This document shows positions 6,485 to 14,580 of a stretch of DNA of 14,709 nt, one piece after another. Position 1 is the first letter of the stretch, and the number at the start of each line of letters is the position of its first letter. Under the pieces are notes generated by a model. It saw nothing but the letters and a program-made list of their open reading frames with translations. It did not search any database and had not been told where the DNA came from. The position numbers were made by a program, and so were the translations under genes. The DNA is from Nitrosomonadales bacterium (lineage in GTDB: Bacteria; Pseudomonadota; Gammaproteobacteria; Burkholderiales; Nitrosomonadaceae), in assembly GCA_004525885.1 (NCBI GenBank), contig SPBV01000019.1, forward strand, positions 1 to 14,709, in the 5' to 3' direction.

Positions 6485-8051
6485 CTTGGTTATCCTTGGT
6501 ATCAATGGGGGAAGTTACCGTATCAAATTTCTTTGTACCATGTATGGAATGTGGTTCAGCAGAAGATACTAGGACACCTTGGTCTATAATACGTGCCCAT
6601 GGTGTAGTGTAAAAGCCAGTGACGATGAGTAATGAGCAAACCACCGCAGCAATAATTCTCTCTCCTTTGACCGAGTGATGAGTGCTGCCGAAGGGTTGTT
6701 TGGCTCGTTTAGGTGTTGAGACAAATATCAGTTGAAAAGCACGTAGTAAGAGGGCGGCGGCTAGGACATTGCCTATCAATATCGCAGTGGCAGTAAGCCA
6801 GCCGTATTTATCAATGGTACCTTCAATGAGTAGATGGGCGCCATCAAACCCAGGTGTACCAGGCATAGCCATCGTACTGAGAGCGGAGATTACGAACATA
6901 ACTGCTATCGTAGTATTGGTATCGAACTGTCCACCCAGACGCGGGATGAAAGCAGTTCGAGTTCGTTCATATATCATGCCGATACTAAACAACATACCTA
7001 CTGCCGCTATGCCATAGGCTATAGAAAGCATAATACTACCTTCCCAGCCGTGGTAATTAGAGTCGAAGACACCGATGACCAGCATGCCCGTATGACTAAT
7101 GACGGCAAAAGCCAGCAATCGGCGAATATTAATTTGCATCAATGCCAATAATGCCCCATAAAAAATGCTGATCAAGCTCAACGTAAGTACAAGCCCATCC
7201 CAATGCTCAGCAACATCTGGAACTATTGGCAGAACAAACCTAATGAGTGCGTAAATACCTAGCTTCAAGCCGACTATGAAAATAGGGATAGTCGCGACAG
7301 TACCGTGTTCTGCTAGTAATGGAAACCAGCCGTGAAACGGGAATAATGGTAGACGAATGGCAAAGCCAAAGAACAGGAGAATAAAAATGATTACTTCATT
7401 TTGTAGGTAGGCATTATTCTGGGTTAATGTCAGCCAATCGAAAGTTAGAACATGTCCCGAATTCATATAGCCAAAAGCAAGAAAAATAAAGCCGAACAAT
7501 GTCATAAGTAAACCGCTAACCCAATACTGCATCAATACCGCGATTACTGGTCGTCTGTTTAGCCCGGTTCCTGCATGTATTGTCAACAAAACCACTGGAA
7601 CGAGTTCCAGAAAACACCATAACCAGAATTGCATCGCGTTTAGTGCGGAAAACGCACCAATCAAAATAGTTTCATATCCTAGCAAGCAAGAAACGTATAA
7701 TCGAATTGAAACTGGACGGACAATTAAGGTATAGACCAGCGTTAGGAGAGTTAAAACAGGTGTCAGTAGAATAAATAGGATGCTACTTCCGTCAACGCCA
7801 ACACTGTAACTAAGACCTGCGAAGTTTATTTCCTCGAATAACTGAATACCGGGGTTGTCAGGATCGAAAATAGCCAGTAGATAGGTGCAGAGAAATAACG
7901 TCAACAGTGTTCCGGCAATACCAAAACGCAGTGCAACTGCTGCCGAGCGTGAAAACATGATAAAAATCATAGTCGCTAGCGGAACCAGCATCAGGGTTGA
8001 TAACAGTGGAAACGCTGTTGTTGCTGACCAGAGGGTAACTTTGATATCCAT
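6477..8051 (-). CDS. Divergent NuoM-like membrane subunit (M2) with altered proton-path residues
   Basis: A 524-residue polytopic member of the NuoL/M/N superfamily. The family framework is clear: Glu149 in FLELVPVVLLTIHAG, FPFHGWFPLLAEHG (237-250), Lys263 in VGLKLGIYALIRF, and MQINIRRLLAFAVISHTG (305-322). Two usual NuoM proton-path residues differ. The TM7 lysine (Lys234 in E. coli NuoM) is Arg233 in FAIRLPLFPFHGW, and the late-helix glutamate of the PG-x2-GF-x2-E motif is absent (MPGTPGFDGAHLLIEG, 396-411). A polar C-terminal tail of about 30 residues follows the last helix. M3, encoded next to it, and M1 both keep these residues. This suggests M2 has a modified or reduced ion path, or a structural role. 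The ATG at 8051 lies seven bases after the dabB stop. Confidence 0.88.
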   Translation of the reverse strand: MDIKVTLWSATTAFPLLSTLMLVPLATMIFIMFSRSAAVALRFGIAGTLLTLFLCTYLLAIFDPDNPGIQLFEEINFAGLSYSVGVDGSSILFILLTPVLTLLTLVYTLIVRPVSIRLYVSCLLGYETILIGAFSALNAMQFWLWCFLELVPVVLLTIHAGTGLNRRPVIAVLMQYWVSGLLMTLFGFIFLAFGYMNSGHVLTFDWLTLTQNNAYLQNEVIIFILLFFGFAIRLPLFPFHGWFPLLAEHGTVATIPIFIVGLKLGIYALIRFVLPIVPDVAEHWDGLVLTLSLISIFYGALLALMQINIRRLLAFAVISHTGMLVIGVFDSNYHGWEGSIMLSIAYGIAAVGMLFSIGMIYERTRTAFIPRLGGQFDTNTTIAVMFVISALSTMAMPGTPGFDGAHLLIEGTIDKYGWLTATAILIGNVLAAALLLRAFQLIFVSTPKRAKQPFGSTHHSVKGERIIAAVVCSLLIVTGFYTTPWARIIDQGVLVSSAEPHSIHGTKKFDTVTSPIDTKDNQDE

Positions 8052-8058
8052 CAGAGAC

Positions 8059-9627
8059 TCAAAATGCTACTAGTAATGCAATAAATACAAACAACAATAA
8101 ATATTGAGGCTTAAGTATTAGTTGTTCAATTTTATTGGCGGCATGTCCAAGTTTGCGCCCCATATGGATTGTATCCATGCCAACGCCTCGTAATACCAAG
8201 CGATTTTCAAACCAACTCATAATATCTGCTAACCACTGGAAAGGTTTGCCAGCTAGACCGCTGCCACGACTAAATTCATCTGGGTCATGGCTCAATTGAA
8301 AGCCTATGACTTTTTCTTCCAGTTGTACTAGGGATGATATTGCACGGTCTGTGGGGGCAGTGGTACCCATAATTCGATCAACTATATGATCATCAAAATT
8401 GGTCAAATCGTGCCCAAATCCACGTACGAGTTTTACTACAAATCTGTCGGCAATTGAATCCAGCCAGAAGCGCTGTAACGATGCAACATATACCCAGCGC
8501 AGCTTTGCAATAACTGGAGCAATCGGTTTCATTGGGTTGCCATGTACATAATGCAGGAACGAGGGGGCGGTTAACACTTGATAACAGCGAACAACAGCGT
8601 GCGCACAGAGATGCCAACTTGCTAGTTGCCAAAAACCTAGGCCACATTCCAGAAACATCAACCCCAGTTGAGCGGATATAGCGAAACTCAATGAACTTTT
8701 TACATCTGTTTGCGTTAGGCCAACTATAAAACTATAGATGGCGGTCATTAAGCCCACGACCGCAAGAAGGGCCATTACAAAGGGTGCATGCTCAAAAATA
8801 GGTCGCAATAGAATGACAAGATAGACTCCAGCATGCGTCATTACTGCACCGTAAAATATCGCACTGGACGGTGTAGGCCCTTCCATCGCGCGAGACAACC
8901 AGGACGTAAACGGCAGTTGTGCTGATTTCGCAAATGCTGCGATAGCAAAACAAAGAGCAATTGAGGTTGCCTGTCCAGCGGTTAGCTGAGTGGCTGTTAC
9001 ACTTAGAGTGGCAGCAGCATTTATATCGCTCCAGTTAAAGCCAACCCAAGCATAACTCAGGCCTATCCCCAAAATAAAACAAGCATCGCCAATACGTACA
9101 GTGATAAATACACGAGTTGCATTGGTAGCGGCGACCGGACGGTCATAGGCAAAGGCTATCAACAGATAAGAGCATAACCCGGCAATTTCCCAGCCGATAA
9201 AGGTGCCAATGGTGTTACCTGACAGCACTAGTAACAGCATCGCTGAAGAAAATAGGCTTAAGATAAAAAAGAACCGGTGAAAGCCGGGTTCTTTGTGGAT
9301 GTAGTTGATTGAGAAGCGAGTAACGATGATCAACAGGAGTGAGAACAATGCTGCCAAGCTAACATTAAAGCCAGTAGTAATAAAATCTATTTTTACATTT
9401 AAAAACCCACTGTTCAGCCATTGCCCTGCGCTAAATGAACCAGCATTTATACCTAGTAAATCTGCGCTCAGCAGGGTTAGAGCTAGAAGAAACGATAGTA
9501 TGTTAGCCCAGATAGCGATTTTCGTAACAATAGACTCACTTTGGAGTGAGCCAAATATCTTGCCTACGCCAATAATCATGGCAGCGATTAATGGTAATAA
9601 AGGGATAAATATGACCAATACGTCCAT
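8059..9627 (-). CDS. dabB: DabB, NuoL-like membrane subunit of the DAB inorganic-carbon pump
   Basis: A 522-residue membrane protein of the NuoL branch (PF00361), directly downstream of dabA with a 4-bp gap. NuoL-type residues are visible: Glu147 in GWEIAGLCSYLLI, Lys234 in FAKSAQLPFTSWL, followed by AMEGPTPSSA (247-256), and Lys310 in TQTDVKSSLSFAISAQLG. The position of NuoL Lys399 (HAFFKALLFL context) is Arg347 in CAHAVVRCYQVLTAPS. It is about 90 residues shorter than respiratory NuoL. In place of NuoL's final helices and lateral helix it has a mostly soluble segment (about 385-505) and one last membrane helix. In the characterised DAB complex, DabB is the cation-conducting partner that powers CO2 hydration by DabA. 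Its position next to DUF2309 separates it from complex I or Mrp subunits. No strong ribosome binding site is visible; coupling to dabA translation is likely. Confidence 0.92.
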   Translation of the reverse strand: MDVLVIFIPLLPLIAAMIIGVGKIFGSLQSESIVTKIAIWANILSFLLALTLLSADLLGINAGSFSAGQWLNSGFLNVKIDFITTGFNVSLAALFSLLLIIVTRFSINYIHKEPGFHRFFFILSLFSSAMLLLVLSGNTIGTFIGWEIAGLCSYLLIAFAYDRPVAATNATRVFITVRIGDACFILGIGLSYAWVGFNWSDINAAATLSVTATQLTAGQATSIALCFAIAAFAKSAQLPFTSWLSRAMEGPTPSSAIFYGAVMTHAGVYLVILLRPIFEHAPFVMALLAVVGLMTAIYSFIVGLTQTDVKSSLSFAISAQLGLMFLECGLGFWQLASWHLCAHAVVRCYQVLTAPSFLHYVHGNPMKPIAPVIAKLRWVYVASLQRFWLDSIADRFVVKLVRGFGHDLTNFDDHIVDRIMGTTAPTDRAISSLVQLEEKVIGFQLSHDPDEFSRGSGLAGKPFQWLADIMSWFENRLVLRGVGMDTIHMGRKLGHAANKIEQLILKPQYLLLFVFIALLVAF

Positions 9628-9631
9628 TAGC

Positions 9632-12600
9632 TTAGTTGTTATTCATCATGTCTGGTTGTTTAATCAGTACTGGTGAGACGGGCAGGGATTTACCTTGGTA
9701 ACAGTCTGGTGACCTTTTATAGATAGGTAAATCTTCTGCCTTAGCTTGCCAGGGAATGAAACCTACATCGCGCTCGAATATAGAGATTTCGCCACTGTCA
9801 GGGTCGATCGCGCTTAAGAGTACCCAGCCACCGCCTACCAGTTCTTGTATACTTTCCTGTCGGCCATAAATTTCTCCAAGTACTGAAGTTTTTGCTTCCA
9901 CCACAATCTGTAAACGCATCGCTTCGTGAATCTCTACCATTTGTAGTGGTAAACCGGTGCGTAAATCACTGCTGGTTCCTTCCATAACACCAAAATAACC
10001 TGTAATGTTATGCGGAATTTTAGTGCCGCACCCAAAACGTTCGTTGTTGATCGTGGAAAAATAGTATTCCAGATTAATCCCTGCACCAACAGGACCTACG
10101 TTCAGCAGAATATTTTCGAGAAGATTACCGTCTGGGTCCTGAGTCGGATCATAGGAAATTAGAAAAGGGCGTCGATCGAGAAAGATTCCCTGCGTGACAG
10201 AGCGTCGACCAACTACTGCTGAAGCATTGGTGGCATGCCCATATTCAGGACGAACCTGACTTAGATCGTTGGAACGATTTGTTACATGGCGCATAGCTGC
10301 CGAAGGTGACGCTGGATTATGAGCTGAAAAAAACCGCCGGCAGCGCTCGTGAGCGGAAGCTGCACGGGCTTGCAAGAGGCAGGTTTTTGAATTATCGAAA
10401 GCAGCTTGCAAATTTTGAGGAATGTCTTCTACGTCATACCAGACAATGGCGTCACTAGAGGTATCATGTTCGGCACCGACGAACCAGCAATCTTCAGGAA
10501 TCTTGATACCTCTTTGTGCCAACAATGTGCGCACTTCGGGACGGTTAGCCATTGCTGCAAATACACGTGCGCTCGGTCCACCGCGTCGACCGCTGCAGGC
10601 GCCACAATCGTGGGCAGCTTCGTGTGGATTATTCTGACTAGTCGACCCATGTGCCATAAAGCAAATGATCGGCGCTAACCCGTAAGTCAGGCCAGCGTTG
10701 CGCAAGAAGCCGGCAATCCGATCAACCTGCTCCCTATTTGTAAAGCCCGGTTGAGGGTTGTCTGGGGTTGCTACGGTAACAGAATCTGCAGAAGTGAACA
10801 GCAATTCAGTTGGCACTTTGTTTACAATTTTCTGCCGTAGACTGTTATTAGCCGCATTAAAATATGAGGGCAAGAATGTTTTGCTTATCAACCCTGCTAA
10901 AGTAAACGGAGCTAGCGCATCAATGGCCACATGCGACAACAATAAATTACGTCGCAGGGTTTGGTTTAGCAAATAGGCTAGTCGTTTGTAAAACTTGCGC
11001 CCTCTATTATGTTTAAGTAGCGACTTCTCGCTGTCCTTTCTTGGGACTTCATCGACTTCGTGAGCCGGTGTTATGACAATAGGACACAGTGCTGCTCTGT
11101 GAGTATCATCCAACCCTTTATAGTTCATTGGGACACCAAAAAATCCAGCAGCACCTAACGTTTCAATGGCAGGATTCAGCTCTTCAAGGTGACGGCGAAT
11201 ACTTTCTTCCCGTTCATCAATACAGAATACTACTTGTGCTTCTGGTCGTTTGTCGCGTGTGGCCCAGCGACCACGTTTATAATTGGCACGTAGTGCATGG
11301 AAGAAAGCTTCCCTGTAATTATGCTCATAAGCATAAAGCCAAACCTTACTACGTTCAGTGATGTTAAATTCATCTAGTATCACCAGAAACTGTTGCAAAT
11401 CTACTTTTTGCAATTGTTGAACGTGTGCGGCACTTAGCCCTAAGTGTTGAAATAATCGGAACAGTCGCCAGCCGTCGTTGAATACTGAATGTCTAGTATT
11501 AGTGTCTACCATCGGACTAAACTGCCAGGTCCAGATCAGGTTGGCTAGCTGCTTCCAGTCGGTTTTTTTTTTTCGTTCGGAACCAGCACCTTTGATGAGT
11601 GACTCGGCCGGTTGAGTCAGGTATTCAGGCAGGCCACCATGATACAAGGATCTACGCACCATAAATTCTGAAAGATTATGACGGAAATAGAACTGCAACG
11701 AACTTAATTTTGCCTCAATTTTCCAGATTTCTTGGCAAGTCTGATTTAGCCAGAGTCTGTCTAAAGTCAGCCGAATTGCAAGATAATCTTCCAATTTAGG
11801 TGCTGCATCATTTTCAGTGTGGTATTTCGGGTTATGTTGCCTCCAGTTGATCAACCCTGACCAGCCTGGTAATTCAAGTGCCAGTCTACGCAGATATCCT
11901 TCCCATTTTTCAACCGGTATTTCCATATGGCCCAGCTGCAAAATAATATTATCGACCGCGTCATTAGGCAATTCGGCAACGACTCGTTGCCAGTCAGGTA
12001 AATCATATAAAAATGGATTCAAGTCATACTGAGCTGTAGCTAGCCAGGCGGCATAAAGACCTAATTGGTTGCGTTCAGGCAGTTGCCAGGCTGCTACACC
12101 TTCATCCATAGCAGATGCGCAGATTCGTATCAGTTGTGGACGAACGAAATCAAGAATGTCTATTCCACCCAATGCCAGGATAAAGCCCCGCAGTGTGATA
12201 CCCTCACCAAGCTGATCTAATAGCTCATTCAGTGTAGTACCAGACTGTTCCTGCATTCGCTCATGAATCATCGGGGCATCTCTATTTTCTGAGTGATTAG
12301 GACTAATCCTAGTTAACCAGTCTTGAGCTTGCTCATCTGACAGGTCAAGCATGTTCTCTGGATGCAGGGTGATTTGTTCCAGCTCGAGTTTATTTGAAAT
12401 ATTTTCCCATAGTCGTCTGATTATATTTCCTTGGTCGATACTACTGCCTGCCAATAATCGATTACGGACTGACTCAGGCACATCAGTCTGTACAGTATCT
12501 AGAGCATCCATTTCTTCAATTTGCCAATTCATCTGGCTGGAATTAAGGGCTTGGAGATCAAATAGCATAGCAATGCGATAAATATCTCTTTGCATAATTG

Positions 12601-12940
12601 TCCAGTCATCTGATGTATGAATAATTTTCTCAGCCTGTAACTTTGGATCGTGTGCCAGTGCTGCTAGTAAATCTTGGTCATTAATGCGCCCTTTCTGATA
12701 GAACTTCCGATTTTGTGATTCGGGAATATAGCCGCAAATACCGGTTAATGCCTCGGATGCAGCTAGCGCTTCTTCAAATGGCATATGCTGATAACCGTGT
12801 AAAGTATTATGATGGACGAAATCAGAAATTGGTCCCTGTCCTGGCAGAACGTGATCCAGGTGATTCAGCATCGCTATGACTTGCTCACGCCTGTCTTTCT
12901 TTATTTGTGAGTCTTGTTTAAACCCAGATGATATTTGCAT
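9632..12940 (-). CDS. dabA: DabA (DUF2309/UPF0753), zinc subunit of the DAB inorganic-carbon pump
   Basis: An 1102-residue, largely soluble protein of the DUF2309/UPF0753 family (PF10070). A beta-carbonic-anhydrase-like site is visible: Cys573, Asp575 and Arg577 in VVFCIDEREESIRRHLEE, His764 in ICFMAHGSTS, and Cys779 in HEAAHDCGACSGRRGG. The 15-residue spacing from His764 to Cys779 equals that between the zinc ligands His524 and Cys539 of Halothiobacillus DabA2, and Cys573/Asp575 match its Cys351/Asp353. Other family blocks include FVHHNTLHGYQHMPFEEAL (41-59) near the N-terminus and GVMEGTSSDLRTGLP (984-998). The active cysteine lies about 220 residues further in than in DabA2, so this is a long-form member. 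By family knowledge it hydrates CO2 to bicarbonate, driven by the ion gradient through DabB. The ATG at 12940 is two bases after the M1 stop. The coding strand contains an 11-A run (11563-11573). Confidence 0.95.
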   Translation of the reverse strand: MQISSGFKQDSQIKKDRREQVIAMLNHLDHVLPGQGPISDFVHHNTLHGYQHMPFEEALAASEALTGICGYIPESQNRKFYQKGRINDQDLLAALAHDPKLQAEKIIHTSDDWTIMQRDIYRIAMLFDLQALNSSQMNWQIEEMDALDTVQTDVPESVRNRLLAGSSIDQGNIIRRLWENISNKLELEQITLHPENMLDLSDEQAQDWLTRISPNHSENRDAPMIHERMQEQSGTTLNELLDQLGEGITLRGFILALGGIDILDFVRPQLIRICASAMDEGVAAWQLPERNQLGLYAAWLATAQYDLNPFLYDLPDWQRVVAELPNDAVDNIILQLGHMEIPVEKWEGYLRRLALELPGWSGLINWRQHNPKYHTENDAAPKLEDYLAIRLTLDRLWLNQTCQEIWKIEAKLSSLQFYFRHNLSEFMVRRSLYHGGLPEYLTQPAESLIKGAGSERKKKTDWKQLANLIWTWQFSPMVDTNTRHSVFNDGWRLFRLFQHLGLSAAHVQQLQKVDLQQFLVILDEFNITERSKVWLYAYEHNYREAFFHALRANYKRGRWATRDKRPEAQVVFCIDEREESIRRHLEELNPAIETLGAAGFFGVPMNYKGLDDTHRAALCPIVITPAHEVDEVPRKDSEKSLLKHNRGRKFYKRLAYLLNQTLRRNLLLSHVAIDALAPFTLAGLISKTFLPSYFNAANNSLRQKIVNKVPTELLFTSADSVTVATPDNPQPGFTNREQVDRIAGFLRNAGLTYGLAPIICFMAHGSTSQNNPHEAAHDCGACSGRRGGPSARVFAAMANRPEVRTLLAQRGIKIPEDCWFVGAEHDTSSDAIVWYDVEDIPQNLQAAFDNSKTCLLQARAASAHERCRRFFSAHNPASPSAAMRHVTNRSNDLSQVRPEYGHATNASAVVGRRSVTQGIFLDRRPFLISYDPTQDPDGNLLENILLNVGPVGAGINLEYYFSTINNERFGCGTKIPHNITGYFGVMEGTSSDLRTGLPLQMVEIHEAMRLQIVVEAKTSVLGEIYGRQESIQELVGGGWVLLSAIDPDSGEISIFERDVGFIPWQAKAEDLPIYKRSPDCYQGKSLPVSPVLIKQPDMMNNN

Positions 12941-12942
12941 CG

Positions 12943-14421
12943 TTAATCCAATTGAATGCGTTGATTGATCAGGCTACTCATTTGGACGATAGTTGCCGAT
13001 GACAAATCCGTTAGTAGTGCAGGCAGCAGACCAAATAGCACAATGCCCGCAACTAGCAAACCAGCTGCCAATATTTCAGGTGTTTTCAAATCTTGAATTT
13101 GTTGCATATGCGGTTTTACCGGGCCGGTAAATAATGTGCCGATGGTGCGCATCGCATAAGCAGAACTAACCAATATACTTATGCTAAAGAAAACCATTAA
13201 AGTGCCCCATTGCTGAAAGCCTCCGATAAAGGTGTGTAGTTCGGCAACAAAACCAATCGAACCTGGTAAGCCCATCGCCGCAAATAAGGTTATAGTCATA
13301 AACACGGCAAAGCGTGGCATTACCTGAACCAGTGAGCTGTAGTCCTGAATGTTGCGGGTATGTGTGCGTTCATAGAGTAGCCCAACCAGTAGAAACATCG
13401 CTCCGGCAATTAGCCCATGAGCAGTCATCTGTAAGATTGCGCCTGTGAGCCCAGTTTCGTTCATGGAGACAATGCCTAGTAAGACAATACCCATATGACT
13501 GACCGAAGAATATGCAACCATTGTTTTAAGGTCACTTTGTCGCCAAGCTAGCAAACCACCGTAAATCATCCCGAATAAGGCCAGAAAAATTAGTAATTGT
13601 TGTAATGCTTGTGTTGCCCCTGGTAGCATCACTACAACCCTTATTAGGCCATAGGCACCCATCTTCAGTAAAATACCGAACAGTAAAATACTGACCGGGC
13701 TAGGCGCTTCAACATGGGCCAGAGGTAACCAGCCGTGTAGTGGGAAAATCGGCATCTTGACCCCGAAACCGATTAAAAATCCCAGTAACACTAAAACTTG
13801 AATATTTGGAGGCATACTTTGAGCCGCCTGGCTCATAGTTGCCATTAACGAGTTACCTTGTTCAGGCATATACCCTGCAATCGCGAATAAACTGATGAGT
13901 ATAAAGATCGAGCCACCCATTGTGTAAAGTACAAAGTTAAGACTTGCCATGTGGCGTTGATTGCCACCCCATCGGTCAATCAGAAAAAATAACGGGATTA
14001 AAGTAACCTCCCAGAATATATAAAATAACGCCCAGTCCTGAGCTAAAAATACACCAAGCATGCCGAATTCCAGCAGGAGGATACTAATATGATAACCCTT
14101 GACACCGCTCGAAATAGTAAAAGATGCAAGCAATGCAATGGATGTGAGTAAGGTCGCTAAAACGAGCATGGGTAACGATAAGCCATCAATCCCTAATGCG
14201 TAGTAACTACCCAATTTAGGGTTGAGCAGAATAGATTCAGAGAACTGTAAACCAGCATCGGATTGATCATAAATGATAACCAGCCAACAGCTTAATAATA
14301 ATGTGAGAGTGGTAAATAGATTAGCCGTAAGACGGATTATGTGTGTATTCCGACTAGGCGTTAAAGATAAGGCTAGAATCCCGGCAGCAGGAGTCCATAG
14401 GAGTACACTAAGTATGCTCAC
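12943..14421 (-). CDS. NuoM-like antiporter-type membrane subunit (M1), first gene of the dab operon
   Basis: A 492-residue polytopic member of the NuoL/M/N superfamily with the full NuoM signature: Glu138 in FWEVTLIPLFFLIDRWGG, Lys222 in GFGVKMPIFPLHGWLPLAH, then VEAPSPVSILL (237-247), Lys253 in GILLKMGAYGLIRV, and Glu394 in GLPGSIGFVAELHTFIGG. Of the three NuoM-like proteins here it looks most like respiratory NuoM. It probably conducts protons or sodium ions as part of the DAB-type complex, because no other complex I genes are present and dabA follows after two bases. The start is GTG at 14421, with AAGGAA at 14428-14433 and six bases of spacing. A 7-bp inverted repeat and a degraded copy of the CA-like gene start lie just upstream. 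A role in a true complex I cannot be excluded, but this context argues against it. Confidence 0.9.
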   Translation of the reverse strand: MSILSVLLWTPAAGILALSLTPSRNTHIIRLTANLFTTLTLLLSCWLVIIYDQSDAGLQFSESILLNPKLGSYYALGIDGLSLPMLVLATLLTSIALLASFTISSGVKGYHISILLLEFGMLGVFLAQDWALFYIFWEVTLIPLFFLIDRWGGNQRHMASLNFVLYTMGGSIFILISLFAIAGYMPEQGNSLMATMSQAAQSMPPNIQVLVLLGFLIGFGVKMPIFPLHGWLPLAHVEAPSPVSILLFGILLKMGAYGLIRVVVMLPGATQALQQLLIFLALFGMIYGGLLAWRQSDLKTMVAYSSVSHMGIVLLGIVSMNETGLTGAILQMTAHGLIAGAMFLLVGLLYERTHTRNIQDYSSLVQVMPRFAVFMTITLFAAMGLPGSIGFVAELHTFIGGFQQWGTLMVFFSISILVSSAYAMRTIGTLFTGPVKPHMQQIQDLKTPEILAAGLLVAGIVLFGLLPALLTDLSSATIVQMSSLINQRIQLD

Positions 14422-14439
14422 AGTAAGTTCCTTGCTCCT

Positions 14440-14479
14440 AGAGCTTATCCATATTCAATATATCTTTGTATGAAGCTCT
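14440..14479 (-). promoter_or_regulatory. Inverted repeat in the 5' leader of the dab operon
   Basis: AGAGCTT at 14440-14446 pairs perfectly with AAGCTCT at 14473-14479, around a 26-base AT-rich loop. It sits immediately upstream of the ribosome binding site of M1. There is no following T-run on the - strand, so it is not a standard terminator. It could be a leader RNA hairpin or chance. Confidence 0.3.
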
Positions 14480-14492
14480 TCGGGAAATATTT

Positions 14493-14580
14493 CTAGTAAA
14501 AAGCATGAAAGTGGCCTGTATTCAAGTCAAGTAAGTAATCAATTCCAGCACTTAATTTGTTCAAAGTCTTCTTCCGGTGA
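14493..14580 (-). pseudogene. Remnant of a second CsoSCA-like gene (ribosome binding site and first 22 codons)
   Basis: On the - strand, a TTG at 14562-14564 preceded by GGAAGAAG opens a frame encoding MNKLSAGIDYLLDLNTGHFH, then AFY and a TAG at 14493-14495. It aligns without gaps to the first 22 residues of the intact CA-like protein: 15 of 22 residues and 53 of 66 bases are identical. Four of the changes are silent. Similarity extends through the ribosome binding site to about 14580 and is lost just after codon 22. The rest of the gene is absent; the M1 start follows 71 bases after the stop. It could be a truncated paralogue, or a short leader peptide still translated ahead of the dab operon. 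Confidence 0.72.

Noticed and set aside
6505..6505. TTG at 6505 as start of the M3 subunit
   Set aside because: ATG at 6484 has AAGGA at good spacing and gives the usual small stop/start overlap; the upstream extension adds only seven polar residues.
4976..14421. Respiratory complex I (nuoL/M) operon
   Set aside because: No nuoA-K or nuoN genes flank these; three NuoM-like copies and a DUF2309 protein embedded in the operon point to a DAB-type system.
4976..14421. Mrp-type Na+/H+ antiporter operon
   Set aside because: The small mrpB, C, E, F and G subunits are absent and DabA sits inside the operon.
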